The position numbers were made by a program, and so were the translations under genes. The notes below the pieces were generated by a model. It was given only the letters and a program-made list of their open reading frames with translations. It ran no database searches and had not been told where the DNA came from. A DNA stretch of 64,000 nucleotides from positions 558,001-622,000 of the forward strand of contig NZ_QRDP01000004.1 of NCBI RefSeq assembly GCF_003385775.1. The letters run 5' to 3'. This DNA comes from Parasphingopyxis lamellibrachiae (lineage in GTDB: Bacteria > Pseudomonadota > Alphaproteobacteria > Sphingomonadales > Sphingomonadaceae). Positions 44,220-54,774 of the stretch are shown here, piece after piece; the first letter of the stretch is position 1, and every line of letters starts with the position of its first letter.

Positions 44220-45098
44220 TTAGGAGACTATGTCCTGGTCCAGGATATGTTTCGCGATACGGCCGGGATCCTGCATCGGCATGAAATGGGTGAGATCCGG
44301 GATATATTCTTCACGGGCATTGGGGAGAGCATCGACCAGCCCCGGCCAGGTCGGAGACAGCGTGAAATCCAGCGCGCCCTCCCGCGATCCCGAGGGAGCT
44401 CGGAGAATCGTTACCGGTACTCCGATGCCCGACACCATCGGATACGGGTCTGAACGCAGCGAGCCGAGATATACCGATGCCTCCAGCGCGGGCGGACAGG
44501 CCAGTTCGAGCCCTTTCCCATCGGGCATGGGCAACAATCCGTGGCGGCAATAGTCCATCAGGATGTCGGGATGCCAGATTGCATAGGAGGGATGCCCTCT
44601 GAGGCGGTCGGCCATCTGTTCCGGAGAATCCCAGTTTGCACGCCGCCGTGCCACCGGATGCTCGGCCGGATCGATAGGTCCGGAGCCGTCCGAATTGCGA
44701 TAATAGGCAGGATCCATGATAACCGGGTCGATCAGGACAAGCCGCTCGAAGCGGTCGCCGATCTCCGCCGCCATCTGGAGCAGACAATGCCCGCCCATAG
44801 AATGCCCGACACCGATGACTTTTTCGAGATCGAGACCTTCCACAAGTTCGACCAGGGGTGCGGCAGTTTTGCTCCAGTCGCCAAGAGAGTCAGGCTTGGC
44901 GCTTCGTCCATGGCCGAGATGATCGACGGCGATAACCCGGAATTCGGCGGGTATGGCGTCGACGACCCTGTCCCAGCATCGCGCATGGAAACCGGTTGCG
45001 TGAAGCAACAGGATTACCTGCCCGTCCGGCTCTCCCCATTCGAAATAGCAGAGCCGGGATTCGCCTTCTCCGAAATAGTTCTCGGAAGGCTCCCTCAT
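44220..45098 (-). CDS. Alpha/beta-fold hydrolase
   Basis: The 292-residue protein has the alpha/beta hydrolase fold: oxyanion-region [22 protein letters not shown], the nucleophile Ser100 in GHSMGG and His271 in DLTHFMP. The acid residue is probably in the region before residue 250 but cannot be fixed by eye. No signal peptide is visible, so it is cytoplasmic. The substrate is unknown (esterase, lactonase or haloperoxidase-like). Its ATG overlaps the aspS stop by 4 bp, so it may be co-expressed. Confidence 0.85.
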   Translation of the reverse strand: MREPSENYFGEGESRLCYFEWGEPDGQVILLLHATGFHARCWDRVVDAIPAEFRVIAVDHLGHGRSAKPDSLGDWSKTAAPLVELVEGLDLEKVIGVGHSMGGHCLLQMAAEIGDRFERLVLIDPVIMDPAYYRNSDGSGPIDPAEHPVARRRANWDSPEQMADRLRGHPSYAIWHPDILMDYCRHGLLPMPDGKGLELACPPALEASVYLGSLRSDPYPMVSGIGVPVTILRAPSGSREGALDFTLSPTWPGLVDALPNAREEYIPDLTHFMPMQDPGRIAKHILDQDIVS

Positions 45099-46891
45099 CC
45101 CTCTTTTGGAGGCTCTACCACGCGCAGGTTCAGCTCGCGAAGCTGCTTCATGCTCACTTCGCTCGGCGCGCTCATCATGAGATCCTCGGCACGCTGATTC
45201 ATCGGGAAGAGCACGACTTCGCGGATATTGGGCTCGCCCGCGAGCAGCATCACGATACGATCAATGCCCGGAGCTGAGCCACCATGCGGCGGCGCGCCGA
45301 ATTTGAAGGCGTTGATCATGCCAGAGAAATTCTCGTCGACATCGGCCTTGCTATAGCCGGCGATTTCGAACGCCTTGTACATGATGTCAGGCCGGTGGTT
45401 CCTGATGGCGCCGGAAGAGAGCTCTACGCCATTGCAGACAATATCATACTGCCAGGCAAGAATGTCGAGCGGGTCCATAGTTTCCAGCGCTTCCATCTCG
45501 CCCTGCGGCATAGAGAAAGGGTTATGGCTGAAATCGATCTTCTTCTGCTCTTCGTCATATTCGTACATCGGGAAATCGACGATCCAGCAGAATTTGAAGG
45601 CGTTTTCGTCGATCAGGCCCAGCTCTTCGCCAAGCCGGGTCCGTGCACCGCCTGCAAGGCGGACGGCCTCCCCTTCCTTGCCGGCCGCAAAGAACACGCT
45701 GTCCTCTTCGCCAAGGCCGAGTTCTTCAAGCAGCTTCGCCGTCCCCTCCTCGCCATGGTTCTTGGCGATCGGGCCGGAAGGCGCGCCTTCCTTGCGGTTG
45801 ATATAGCCGAGGCCGGCAAAGCCTTCGCCCCGCGCCCAGTCATTCATCCCATCGAACCAGCGTCGGCCGCGATCGCCCGTTTTGGGTGCCGGAATGGCGC
45901 GCACCACGCCGCCGGAGCCCACGATATTGGCAAACAGCCCGAAGCCGGAATCCTTGAAGTGATCGGAAACGTCGACAATTTCGATCGGGTTGCGCAGATC
46001 GGGCTTGTCCGAACCATATTTGAGCATGGCATCGGCATAGGGAATGCGCACGAAATTGGGATCGACCTCGCGGCCCTTCCCGTCCCAGTCGGCAAATTCC
46101 TGGAACACGCCGCACAGCACGGGCTCGATGGCCTGGAAAACGTCTTCCTGGGTGACGAAACTCATTTCGAAATCGAGCTGGTAGAATTCACCGGGCGACC
46201 GGTCTGCGCGGGCATCCTCGTCCCGGAAACAGGGTGCAATCTGGAAATAGCGGTCGAAACCGGCAACCATGATCAGCTGTTTGAACATCTGGGGCGCCTG
46301 CGGCAGCGCGTAGAATTTGCCCGGATGCACGCGGCTGGGCACCAGATAGTCGCGGGCCCCCTCAGGAGAAGAGGCGGTCAGAATGGGGGTTTGAAACTCG
46401 GTGAAATTCTGTTCGATCATGCGCTTGCGGATCGAGGCGATGACCTCTGATCGTAGCAGGATATTCTTGTGCATGCTCTCACGTCGCAGATCGAGATAGC
46501 GATATTTGAGGCGGATATCCTCGGGATAGTCGGCTTCACCGGCAACCGGCATCGGCAGTTCTTCCGACGCCGACTGCACGTCGACAGAAGTTGCCCGGAT
46601 TTCGATCTCGCCGGTGTCGAGCTTCGTATTTATCAGATCGGTGGACCGCGCCACGACCTTGCCGGTCACGGTGATCACGGATTCGGTGCGCAGCTTTTCC
46701 AGCGTAGCGAAGGCGGGGCCGTCAACTTCCGTGACGATCTGGGTAATTCCGAAATTGTCGCGCAAATCGACGAAAACGAGATCGCCATGATCCCGCTTGC
46801 GGTGGACCCAGCCGGAAAGGCGGACTTCCTCGCCGACATGATGGCTGCGGAGTTCGGAACAATTATGGGTGCGATATATGTGCATGGTCAT
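45095..46891 (-). CDS. aspS: Aspartyl-tRNA synthetase (bacterial type)
   Basis: AspRS charges tRNA-Asp (and possibly tRNA-Asn if the enzyme is non-discriminating). I start at the ATG giving [15 protein letters not shown], six bases after GGAG; the second Met two codons later and open codons upstream are alternatives. The 598-residue product has the OB-fold anticodon domain ([21 protein letters not shown] in part, [18 protein letters not shown]), class II motif 2 near [21 protein letters not shown] (in part [13 protein letters not shown]), the GAD insertion and motif 3 [14 protein letters not shown]. Complete. Confidence 0.95.
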   Translation of the reverse strand: MTMHIYRTHNCSELRSHHVGEEVRLSGWVHRKRDHGDLVFVDLRDNFGITQIVTEVDGPAFATLEKLRTESVITVTGKVVARSTDLINTKLDTGEIEIRATSVDVQSASEELPMPVAGEADYPEDIRLKYRYLDLRRESMHKNILLRSEVIASIRKRMIEQNFTEFQTPILTASSPEGARDYLVPSRVHPGKFYALPQAPQMFKQLIMVAGFDRYFQIAPCFRDEDARADRSPGEFYQLDFEMSFVTQEDVFQAIEPVLCGVFQEFADWDGKGREVDPNFVRIPYADAMLKYGSDKPDLRNPIEIVDVSDHFKDSGFGLFANIVGSGGVVRAIPAPKTGDRGRRWFDGMNDWARGEGFAGLGYINRKEGAPSGPIAKNHGEEGTAKLLEELGLGEEDSVFFAAGKEGEAVRLAGGARTRLGEELGLIDENAFKFCWIVDFPMYEYDEEQKKIDFSHNPFSMPQGEMEALETMDPLDILAWQYDIVCNGVELSSGAIRNHRPDIMYKAFEIAGYSKADVDENFSGMINAFKFGAPPHGGSAPGIDRIVMLLAGEPNIREVVLFPMNQRAEDLMMSAPSEVSMKQLRELNLRVVEPPKEG

Positions 46892-47021
46892 GCGCGGCTC
46901 CATAGCGGATTGGTTTGGACGGGCAAGCGGCGAAATACCGCCGTGACATTTGACTCCGCCACGATGCACGGCGAGAATTGGCAGTCTCGGTCGCGTTTTT
47001 GGCAACTTTCAGGAGAATATC

Positions 47022-47516
47022 ATGAAGATGCTTGGTTTATCCGCTTGTGCGATCGGGGCGCTCCTGCTTGTCGGCTGTTCCGACGATCCGACGGCGGAAG
47101 AAGAGGTCGCGCAGATCGAGGCCGGTCGGGAAGCCGCACAAGCTGCTGAAGATACGCCTTCTGTGCAATCTCAGTATGATGCTGCTGTGGGATGCGCGGC
47201 TACCGCGGTGAATGTCGCCAATGTTTTCAACGTTATTGCCTCTACCGATGAAGACAGTAATCCGGAGCAGGCCGCCCAAGCGCGCGGCAATGCGGAACAG
47301 AATATGACGGAGGCCCGTGCTTTCGCTCAGCAGGCCGAGCAGATCGCAAGGGATCCACAAATCGGAAAAACACGAGACGAAGTCATGGCCGATATCGACG
47401 GGATAGATCGAGTGATCCGTGAGCGGGGGCGGAATGCCGACGATTTCATGGCTTTCGCAACGGAGCTGGCCCGCGAGTCGGATCAATGTGACACAATTCA
47501 AAATCCCGCAGGATAG
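47022..47516 (+). CDS. Putative lipoprotein of unknown function
   Basis: The ATG giving MKMLGLSACAIGALLLVGC follows AGGAG at 6 bases. The lipobox LVGC places the lipidated Cys at residue 19. The 164-residue product is acidic and helical, rich in Ala, Glu and Gln (EEEVAQIEAGREAAQAAED, ARAFAQQAEQIARDP), with two further cysteines near residues 69 and 157. I recognise no family. It is divergent from aspS and 76 bp upstream of rnd. Confidence 0.72.
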   Translation: MKMLGLSACAIGALLLVGCSDDPTAEEEVAQIEAGREAAQAAEDTPSVQSQYDAAVGCAATAVNVANVFNVIASTDEDSNPEQAAQARGNAEQNMTEARAFAQQAEQIARDPQIGKTRDEVMADIDGIDRVIRERGRNADDFMAFATELARESDQCDTIQNPAG

Positions 47517-47592
47517 GCAAAAACACGCAGCTTTCCACAAGATTGCAGTTCTTCCCTGTGGCGTGGTTCGCCGGTGAGCCTATGGTTTCCGC

Positions 47593-48786
47593 ATGAGAAT
47601 TCATCCGCTGATCGAAGATAGCGCGGCGCTTGCCGATCTGTGCGCACGCCTTGCGCAATCGAGTTTCGTCGCCGTCGATACCGAATTCATGCGAGAAAGC
47701 ACTTATTGGCCCGACCTGTGCCTGATCCAGATCGGTAACACCGAGGAAGCCGCCGCTGTCGATCCCAAAGCAGACGGCATCGACATGTCGCCCCTGCTCG
47801 ACCTCCTGGTCGATAATGAAGATGTGCTGAAAGTCTTTCATGCCGGCGGTCAGGATGTCGAAATCGTCTACAATATGACGGGTAAGACACCGCACCCGAT
47901 TTTCGATACCCAGATCGCTGCGATGGCGCTCGGGCTGGGAGAGCAAATCGGCTATTCCAATCTTGTCGACGCCCTGCTCGGTCATTCGCTGGACAAGGGC
48001 GCACGGTTTACCGACTGGGCCCGGCGTCCGCTCGATAAGCGCCAGCTCGACTATGCAGTTGGAGACGTCACCCATCTGGCGGAACTGTTCCCGAAAATGC
48101 TCGAGCGCCTCCGCGATACCGGCCGCGGTGCATGGATCAATGCCGAGATGGAACGGCTGGCCGATCCGGCGAACTACGAAAATGTTCCGGAACTCTCCTG
48201 GAAACGTATTCGCATCCAGAGCCGAAAAGCGGATGTCCTGGGGCGTCTGAAAGCGATTGCGGCCTGGCGGGAGCGCGAAGCGCAGGACAAGAACCTGCCG
48301 CGCGGCCGTTTGCTGCGCGATGAAACCCTGGCCGATATCGCTTCCCATCCTCCAAAAAACCAGCAATCCCTCGGAAAAATTCGCGGGCTTCCCTCAAGCT
48401 GGGCTGGAAACGATATCGGAGCGCGCCTCATGGATGTGATCGACGAGGCGGAAGCGTTGCCCGAGAATGAACTGCCTGCGCGCAAGAGTCGCAAGCCGGG
48501 ACTTGGCAAAGAAGGCGCGCTTGTCGCCGATCTGCTCAAGCTTCTGCTCAAAATACGCGCACGAGAAATCGGTGTGGCGTCTCGCCTGGTTGCCAAAGCT
48601 GACGAGCTTGAGAGATTGGCTGCAGGCGAACGGGAAGAACTGGGTATATTGGCGGGCTGGCGTTTCGAAGAATTTGGCCAGGATGCGCTGAATCTTGTCG
48701 AAGGGCGCGTTGCCTTTGCCGTTCGGGATGGCAGGCTGAAAGTCACCCATACCGAAGTTACCGTAACGGAGGACAGCGATGAATAG
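47593..48786 (+). CDS. rnd: Ribonuclease D
   Basis: RNase D is a 3'-5' exoribonuclease for tRNA maturation. The 397-residue product has the DEDDy exonuclease motifs: AVDTEFMRE (Asp29, Glu31), VFHAGGQDVEIVY and YAVGDVTHL with the late Tyr and Asp. An HRDC domain follows (about residues 215-295, starting RLKAIAAWREREAQ), and a second HRDC-like region completes the C-terminus. The length is normal. The 3' end overlaps the small lipoprotein gene by 8 bp. Confidence 0.94.
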   Translation: MRIHPLIEDSAALADLCARLAQSSFVAVDTEFMRESTYWPDLCLIQIGNTEEAAAVDPKADGIDMSPLLDLLVDNEDVLKVFHAGGQDVEIVYNMTGKTPHPIFDTQIAAMALGLGEQIGYSNLVDALLGHSLDKGARFTDWARRPLDKRQLDYAVGDVTHLAELFPKMLERLRDTGRGAWINAEMERLADPANYENVPELSWKRIRIQSRKADVLGRLKAIAAWREREAQDKNLPRGRLLRDETLADIASHPPKNQQSLGKIRGLPSSWAGNDIGARLMDVIDEAEALPENELPARKSRKPGLGKEGALVADLLKLLLKIRAREIGVASRLVAKADELERLAAGEREELGILAGWRFEEFGQDALNLVEGRVAFAVRDGRLKVTHTEVTVTEDSDE

Positions 48787-49075
48787 ATACTTTCTCATAG
48801 GCACCATTGGCTTTGCTGTTGCCGTTACAGGGTGCGCGACATCGCCAGGCGAACCCCCAATGGCTGAAGCTGGCGCGTGCGATGCGACTGCCGCCCAGCA
48901 CCTTGTGGGTGAAACCGCTACGCAAAGCCTTGCAGCCAGCGCCGTACAATTGACGGGTGCGCGGGAGCTTCGCTGGATACCGGAAAACAGCGCTGTAACC
49001 ATGGACTATCGCACTACACGGCTCAATATCGAATTCGATGCCAACAGGGTCGTTACCGCTATTCGCTGCGGCTAG
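48779..49075 (+). CDS. I78-family peptidase inhibitor-like lipoprotein
   Basis: The 98-residue protein resembles the proteinase inhibitor I78 family: after a lipobox VTGC (Cys19) it has CDATAAQHLVGETAT, GARELRWIPENSAVTMDYR, RLNIEFDANRVVTAIRCG, with the two conserved cysteines that would form a disulfide. Family members inhibit serine proteases, though most bacterial copies are untested. It overlaps rnd by 8 bp and converges on ppx with 6 bp between stops. Confidence 0.85.
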   Translation: MNRYFLIGTIGFAVAVTGCATSPGEPPMAEAGACDATAAQHLVGETATQSLAASAVQLTGARELRWIPENSAVTMDYRTTRLNIEFDANRVVTAIRCG

Positions 49076-49081
49076 GATCGC

Positions 49082-50590
49082 TCACAGCAGCCGCATCTCG
49101 GCATCTTTGGCAAAGGCATCGGCAAGTTGCCTGTGCCGTTTCGCAACCGGCTGGCTGTAAAGTTCGGCATCGCCCTTATCGAGCGAGAGGATGAGTTTAT
49201 CGTCTTCGACCGCAACCTTGCTCAGTTCGAGCGGTCCAGCCACCCCGCCGCTCAAACGCTGTCCAAAACGCATGGCCAGGCCCCATCGGGATGCCTGTCT
49301 GAGCTCTTCCTCGCTGCACAGGTTGACCAGCTCGTCGACCACGCCAACGCCGCCGCCGAAATTGGTGAACAGCGCCTGAGCCATCTTGCCGCGGCCGTTG
49401 CTTTCGATACCGACCCAATTTCCATGCAGCGCCATTTCGAGACCGCGTTCGGCGCGAAATTCGGGATGAGCCCGCCAACCGGTATCGGCCAGCAGGCAGG
49501 CAGCGAGCCGGATCCGTTTGTCCGTCTTAGACTCTTCTGCAAATAGCGGCGCGATCCAGCGGTTGAGCAAATCGCCATGCTCGGGAAACCGGCCTTGTCG
49601 TTCACCCTCTTCCCGTGTCGCGGCGATCAAGGGATCAAGCTTGCGGGTTTCCGTGTCCAGGCGTTCGTAAAGCAACCCTTCCCTCAGCCCGTAGGCAGAT
49701 ACCACCAGATCACCGAGATTGGCCTGTTTCACCAGCTGAGACAGGATTGCCGCGCCGTCCGGCAGGTTTGGAATACGCTGCGAGGCGATTGACGGAACGA
49801 CCGACAGTTTCGACATGTCGATGCGAGCGAGCAGCCGGACCAAAGCTGCGGGACGGTCCGGCTTCATCACATAATGATGGACGATCGGCAGCGGAAACTT
49901 GGTGCGGTGCATATCGACCCGCGCAAGGGCGCGCCAGGACCCACCCACAAGATAGAAAGGCTGGCCTTCGCATTGCCGGATCCAGTCTGCAGATTTCAGG
50001 GCTTTCGCGATGGCCCTTTTTACAGCGCCCTTCTTTCCCGACTTGCGCAATTCGGCAATTCGCAGCACGCCAAGCGGAAACGATACGCATTCCTTGACCT
50101 GCCCATCCGCTATCCGCGCCAGTTCCAGGCTGCCGCCCCCCAGGTCGCCGACCAGGCCTTCGGCTTCTGGGATGGCGGAAAGAACGCCCATCGCAGCAAG
50201 TTTGGCTTCGTCCTCGCCCGACAGAAGGCGGACAGGGAGGCCGATCTCTTGCAGTTGGGCGATCAGCTCTGCCCCGTTGCGCGCTTCGCGCACTGCGGCG
50301 GTCGCGACGGTGCGAAGATCGGTTACGTCCATCGCGCTGCACAGGGAGCGAAAGCGGCACAGAATTTCAACGGCATCGGCAATCGCATCTTCGTGCAGCG
50401 CGCCATCTTCATCGCGGCGCCCGCCTAGCCCGACCATCACCTTTTCATTGAAGAGAAACGCTGGAAGCCTGCCATGTCCGTCGAAAACGACAAGGCGCAC
50501 AGAATTGGAACCGATATCGATAACGGCCGTGCGCCCGTCCTGCGGATCGGGGGCATCCTCTTCCGAGCGGAAAAGTGAAAGCACAGCCAT
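49082..50590 (-). CDS. ppx: Exopolyphosphatase (Ppx/GppA family)
   Basis: Ppx removes terminal phosphate from polyphosphate; GppA relatives also hydrolyse pppGpp. The 502-residue product has the actin-like ATPase motifs VIDIGSNSVRLVVFD (residues 23-37) and GDLGGGSLELAR, followed by a C-terminal HD-like helical domain. It follows ppk1 by 43 bp in the same direction, so synthesis and breakdown of polyP are encoded together. The ATG is preceded by AGGAG. Confidence 0.93.
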   Translation of the reverse strand: MAVLSLFRSEEDAPDPQDGRTAVIDIGSNSVRLVVFDGHGRLPAFLFNEKVMVGLGGRRDEDGALHEDAIADAVEILCRFRSLCSAMDVTDLRTVATAAVREARNGAELIAQLQEIGLPVRLLSGEDEAKLAAMGVLSAIPEAEGLVGDLGGGSLELARIADGQVKECVSFPLGVLRIAELRKSGKKGAVKRAIAKALKSADWIRQCEGQPFYLVGGSWRALARVDMHRTKFPLPIVHHYVMKPDRPAALVRLLARIDMSKLSVVPSIASQRIPNLPDGAAILSQLVKQANLGDLVVSAYGLREGLLYERLDTETRKLDPLIAATREEGERQGRFPEHGDLLNRWIAPLFAEESKTDKRIRLAACLLADTGWRAHPEFRAERGLEMALHGNWVGIESNGRGKMAQALFTNFGGGVGVVDELVNLCSEEELRQASRWGLAMRFGQRLSGGVAGPLELSKVAVEDDKLILSLDKGDAELYSQPVAKRHRQLADAFAKDAEMRLL

Positions 50591-50633
50591 CGACTCAAAC
50601 TCCTAGCCCCTTCGCCGGGGCCGGGAAAGCTGC

Positions 50634-52805
50634 TTATCCACGCCGTTTGACATGCAGTTTCTTGGGCATGGATCCCTGCTCGCTCAGCGCGGCTCCACGT
50701 CCTGACAGAGACGGGTTGGTCATGAAATAGCGATGCAGGTTGAACGGGCGGCCTTCGGGTTTAACCCTGTCATAGCTGCCATCGGGATTGAGAACCCAGC
50801 TCTGCTCATTGTCGATCAGATTGGCGACCATGACCTGGTCGAGGATCTGGGCGTGGACGGTCGGATTCTGGATCGGCATCATATATTCGACGCGGCGATC
50901 GAAGTTGCGCGGCATCCAGTCGGCCGAACTGATGAGAACATGGGCTTTCTTGTTGGGGAGCGCTGCCCCGTTTCCGAAACAGGCAATGCGGCTATGCTCG
51001 AGAAAACGGCCGATGACGGAGCGTACGCGGATATTCTCCGACATTCCCGGAATGCCCGGTTTGAGGCAGCAAATCCCGCGAATAACCATGTCGATCTCGA
51101 CCCCGGCATTGCTCGCTTCATAGAGTTTTTCGATAATCGCAGGATCGACCAACGAATTCATCTTCGTCCAGATGGCTCCGTCCTTGCCGGCTCTCACATT
51201 GGCGATTTCGGCATCGACCAGTGCGACCAGATCATTGCGCATATCGCGCGGCGACATGGAAATCAGTTCCAGGTTTTTGGGCTGAACATAGCCCGTGATG
51301 TAATTGAAAAGCTGGGCGGCATCGCGGCCTGCCCGCGGGTCAGCGGTGAAAAAGCTCAGGTCGGTGTATATCTTTGCAGTGACGGGATGATAATTGCCTG
51401 TTCCGAAGTGGCAGTAGCTGCGATAGCCATCCTCTTCCTTCCGAACGACCATCGTCACTTTAGCGTGGGTTTTCCATTCGATGAAGCCATAGACGACCTG
51501 AACGCCAGCGCGCTCCAGCGCGTTCGCCCAGAGCAGATTCTGTTCCTCGTCAAACCGCGCCTTGAGCTCGACAACGGCAGTGACCGACTTACCTGCTTCC
51601 GCCGCATCGATAAGGGCGCGGATAACGGCCGATTGCTTGCCGGCGCGGTAAAGAGTCTGCTTGATCGCCACGACATCGGGATCATCGGCCGCCTGTTTCA
51701 GCAGGGCGACGACGACATCGAACGATTCATAAGGGTGATGGACGACGATATCCTTGGTCTTGATCGCGGCGAAGCAATCGCCACCATGTTCGCGGATACG
51801 TTCGGGAAAGCGCGGGCTGAACGGCGGGAATTTCAGATCTGGACGGTCTTCGTCCACCAGTTGCTCCAGATCGGAAACACCTAGAAAACCGCTGCTTTCG
51901 ACCACAAGGCCGTCATCGCCACCCATTTCGCGGCGGATCACCTCTTCCATATCGTCGGGTATGTCCGCCTCAAGCTTCAACCGGATAACCCGCCCCCTGC
52001 GGCGGCGTTTGATCGCGCTGCGGAAATAGCGAACCAGATCTTCGGCTTCTTCTTCAACCTCGATATCGCTGTCCCGGATAATGCGGAACGCGCCCCGCCC
52101 TTTCACGCTATATCCGGGGAACATGATATTGGTGAAACGCCGGACAATCGTTTCCATCGAAACAAAGCGGGCCACTTCGCCTGGCAGACGCACGAAACGC
52201 GGCAGCGTGGTCGGGACCATCAGCAGTTCGCGGATCGGCGCGCCATCGCTTTCCCGTTCAAGATCGAACACGAGACTGAAGCCCTTGTTCGGGATGAAGG
52301 GAAACGGGTGCGCCGGATCAAGCGCCTGCGGTGTCAGCACCGGGAAGATATGGCTGTGAAAATGCTCCGAGAGCCAGGTTTCAGTTTCTCCGGTGATTTC
52401 ATCGTCCGACAGCACGTAAATTTCGGCGTCCGCCAGGGCCGTCCGCAATTCCGTCCAGACTTCCTGCTGTTCCACCATCAGCGCGTTGGCGCGCTCTGAA
52501 ACGGCGGCCAGTTGCTGGCTTGGCGTCATACCGTCGGCCGATCGCATTTCGACGCCCAAAAGCTGCTGCCCTTTCAGCCCGGCGACGCGAACCATGAAGA
52601 ATTCGTCCAGGTTGTTGCCCGAAATCGAGAGGAAGCGGAGGCGCTCGAGCAGTGGGTGGGCTTCGTTTCTCGCTTCTTCCAGCACGCGTTCGTTGAATCC
52701 GAGCCAGCTTAGCTCCCGGTTGAAATAGCGGTGCTCCGTTCCGGGCTCGACTTCGACTTCATGCGAAAAGTCTTCGGTTATATGGTCAGGGTTATACTCG
52801 TCCAT
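50634..52805 (-). CDS. ppk1: Polyphosphate kinase 1
   Basis: PPK1 polymerises the gamma phosphate of ATP into polyphosphate. The 723-residue product is complete: N-terminal YFNRELSWLGFNERVLEEA, the core KQTLYRAGKQSAV, the catalytic histidine His447 in WKTHAKVTMVV and the second conserved His604 in FLEHSRIACFGNG. The C-terminal tail is basic (KKLHVKRRG). It lies 24 bp downstream of hdaA and upstream of ppx. Confidence 0.96.
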   Translation of the reverse strand: MDEYNPDHITEDFSHEVEVEPGTEHRYFNRELSWLGFNERVLEEARNEAHPLLERLRFLSISGNNLDEFFMVRVAGLKGQQLLGVEMRSADGMTPSQQLAAVSERANALMVEQQEVWTELRTALADAEIYVLSDDEITGETETWLSEHFHSHIFPVLTPQALDPAHPFPFIPNKGFSLVFDLERESDGAPIRELLMVPTTLPRFVRLPGEVARFVSMETIVRRFTNIMFPGYSVKGRGAFRIIRDSDIEVEEEAEDLVRYFRSAIKRRRRGRVIRLKLEADIPDDMEEVIRREMGGDDGLVVESSGFLGVSDLEQLVDEDRPDLKFPPFSPRFPERIREHGGDCFAAIKTKDIVVHHPYESFDVVVALLKQAADDPDVVAIKQTLYRAGKQSAVIRALIDAAEAGKSVTAVVELKARFDEEQNLLWANALERAGVQVVYGFIEWKTHAKVTMVVRKEEDGYRSYCHFGTGNYHPVTAKIYTDLSFFTADPRAGRDAAQLFNYITGYVQPKNLELISMSPRDMRNDLVALVDAEIANVRAGKDGAIWTKMNSLVDPAIIEKLYEASNAGVEIDMVIRGICCLKPGIPGMSENIRVRSVIGRFLEHSRIACFGNGAALPNKKAHVLISSADWMPRNFDRRVEYMMPIQNPTVHAQILDQVMVANLIDNEQSWVLNPDGSYDRVKPEGRPFNLHRYFMTNPSLSGRGAALSEQGSMPKKLHVKRRG

Positions 52806-52829
52806 GACGCTCTTTTAGACCTTCTTATG

Positions 52830-53435
52830 TTACAGGTCGATGAAGCCACGCTCCGCCATTGCGTCGCGAACCAGGCCAAGCGTCAGGCGGCTTCTGCGTT
52901 CGAAGGCGAGCCGGTCGAGCGTTTCAATAAGATGATGAAGCGCATAATGGCTGCGGTCCATGCGTTTGAGCAGATAATTCACGGCATTTTGCGGAACGGC
53001 CAGGCTCCGCGCTGCGAAATGATGATGCAGCCGCGCCTCGATCAGTTGGTCGCTCGGTTCGTCGATGCGCACTTTCGGTGTCGCCGCTATCCTCGATCGT
53101 AAGTCGGGCAACGCGATTTCCCATCGAGGCGGCGGTTCGTCGGCAATGATCAACAGAGGCCTCTGGCCGGCTTGCGCCGCATTCCACGCATGAAACAGGG
53201 CTTCCTCTTCGGAAAGATCCGCGTCGTCGATGACATCCCCCCCGCTCTTGCCGACGAACAATCGGCCAAGGGTGGAGCGTCCGGATTTGCGAGGGCCGGT
53301 AAGGAGGCTGGTGCGAACCGGCCATAGCGACCAGTGTTCGAGGTGCCTGACGGCTTCGCTGTTGGACGCGTCGACGATGAATGTGCCGTCATCGGCGGGG
53401 TTCGGCCAATCGAGCGGAAGGGTAATCTGACTCAT
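52830..53435 (-). CDS. hdaA: DnaA-related regulator HdaA
   Basis: Hda/HdaA binds the DNA-loaded beta clamp and promotes ATP hydrolysis by DnaA to prevent over-initiation. The 201-residue product begins with the clamp-binding motif QITLPLDW (residues 3-10). A DnaA-like AAA+ fold follows, with a degenerate P-loop LTGPRKSGRSTLG and sensor-2 region KRMDRSHYALHHLIETLDRLA in part (MDRSHYALHHLIETLD). Length and motif are typical of alphaproteobacterial HdaA. It overlaps the DUF2066 gene by 4 bp. Confidence 0.92.
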   Translation of the reverse strand: MSQITLPLDWPNPADDGTFIVDASNSEAVRHLEHWSLWPVRTSLLTGPRKSGRSTLGRLFVGKSGGDVIDDADLSEEEALFHAWNAAQAGQRPLLIIADEPPPRWEIALPDLRSRIAATPKVRIDEPSDQLIEARLHHHFAARSLAVPQNAVNYLLKRMDRSHYALHHLIETLDRLAFERRSRLTLGLVRDAMAERGFIDL

Positions 53436-54712
53436 TGGCCTTCTGGCGTGTCAGACCCCTGAGGAGCAACTCGACTGATCTGCAACGTCCCCGTGCCACG
53501 CTGGACCTGGAAACCGCGGGCCGCGAGCGCAGATGCAAGGGTGTCCAGATCGCCGATATAGCTGACTTCCATCAGGGACACGCCGCCAATGGCGAGACTG
53601 GACGTTGTTGCTCCGCGAACGCCCGGCGTACCCCGAACAGCAGCTTCGCTGGACCGGACGGAATTGGCATCAGGCGTCACAACCCGAATGGTGTAACGGC
53701 CGGTAGAGGTTGCCTCCTCGGTATTGACCGACACTTCGGCGGGGCGCCGATCAACGGCCACGCTTTCCTGCAATTCGTCCAAAGCCTCCTCGAGTGCCTG
53801 TTCGTCGATACCGAACTCGAAATTCAACGAGGGGTCGGGACGCAACCGGCCATCTTCAAGCGCCTGCGCATAAGCGGCGTCGATTCGTCGCGCACCCTCA
53901 TCGAGCAGTTGATCGAGACTCGCAGAGTTGCGGACGCGCAGCGAGAATTGAGTGATCTTCCGCCGATCCGGCCCATGATAGGCGACAAAGCGCCCGTAGA
54001 CCGGGCCACCCGGATAGGAATACTGAAGGTGCACCACCGGGATCACGACATCGGCTGCACCATAGGAATCGAGCAGGAAGCGCCACCAGCCGCGCCCGGG
54101 CCGCCCCGTCTGGCCTACCGTTAGCAGCATCGAAGTGGGCCCTGTTCCACTCGCCCGAACATAATCAATCGGGCTCTCGCTGGAACGAAAACGCAGCCAT
54201 GCCCGTGCCCAGGGCGTGCGGTCTTCAAAGCTCATCGGTGTGCTGCCAATCCATTGGATCGGCAGGATCAGCATGGGCGGAGAACGCCGGATTACGCCGG
54301 ATACGCCCAGATAACGGCTGACCCGGGCCCGATCGAACATTACGCCCAGCCGCGCGACATAGCGGGTCGGGCCTATCTGCTCCTCTTCGACGATGATTCC
54401 AGTGACGACTGCGCTCAGCGACGAATCGCTGAGATTGGGCGCGCGAGCGGCGGATCCGCCATTGACCCGGGCATAGAGCATTCTCCAGCCTTCGCGCTGG
54501 GCTCGTTCCCAGGCGACGCGCCGGGCATCCTCTGCATCCTCGCCCGACGCATCGACAAAAATTCCCGTGACTTCATAACTGGCCGTTGCATCGAATCCGA
54601 AGTCGCGCGGATTCTGCGGCCGCTCCTGCTGCGCAAGCACGACGCCTGCGGCGCCGACAGCCAGCAGCGCGAGCGCGATAAACGTTTTCAGATTACGGAT
54701 TACTAACTGCAT
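53432..54712 (-). CDS. DUF2066 domain-containing protein
   Basis: The ATG giving [17 protein letters not shown] yields 426 residues. A signal peptide or N-terminal anchor ends near VVLA. The early block [24 protein letters not shown], here [18 protein letters not shown], and the following LYARVNG match DUF2066 proteins, which are exported proteins of unknown function. A C-terminal domain ([22 protein letters not shown] and RGFQV) is reminiscent of a ferredoxin-like fold. The divergent purM start lies 62 bp away. It heads the DUF2066-hdaA-ppk1-ppx unit. Confidence 0.85.
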   Translation of the reverse strand: MQLVIRNLKTFIALALLAVGAAGVVLAQQERPQNPRDFGFDATASYEVTGIFVDASGEDAEDARRVAWERAQREGWRMLYARVNGGSAARAPNLSDSSLSAVVTGIIVEEEQIGPTRYVARLGVMFDRARVSRYLGVSGVIRRSPPMLILPIQWIGSTPMSFEDRTPWARAWLRFRSSESPIDYVRASGTGPTSMLLTVGQTGRPGRGWWRFLLDSYGAADVVIPVVHLQYSYPGGPVYGRFVAYHGPDRRKITQFSLRVRNSASLDQLLDEGARRIDAAYAQALEDGRLRPDPSLNFEFGIDEQALEEALDELQESVAVDRRPAEVSVNTEEATSTGRYTIRVVTPDANSVRSSEAAVRGTPGVRGATTSSLAIGGVSLMEVSYIGDLDTLASALAARGFQVQRGTGTLQISRVAPQGSDTPEGQ

Positions 54713-54774
54713 TGTGGGCCTTTTGGCGACTTGGCCGTGGAAATCCAAGAGCGATGTGGCTAGTCGCTATAAAT

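Noticed and set aside
47553-47574. GTTC repeats upstream of rnd, considered as a LexA box
   Set aside because: The two GTTC words are 14 bp apart rather than 7, so they do not fit the motif.
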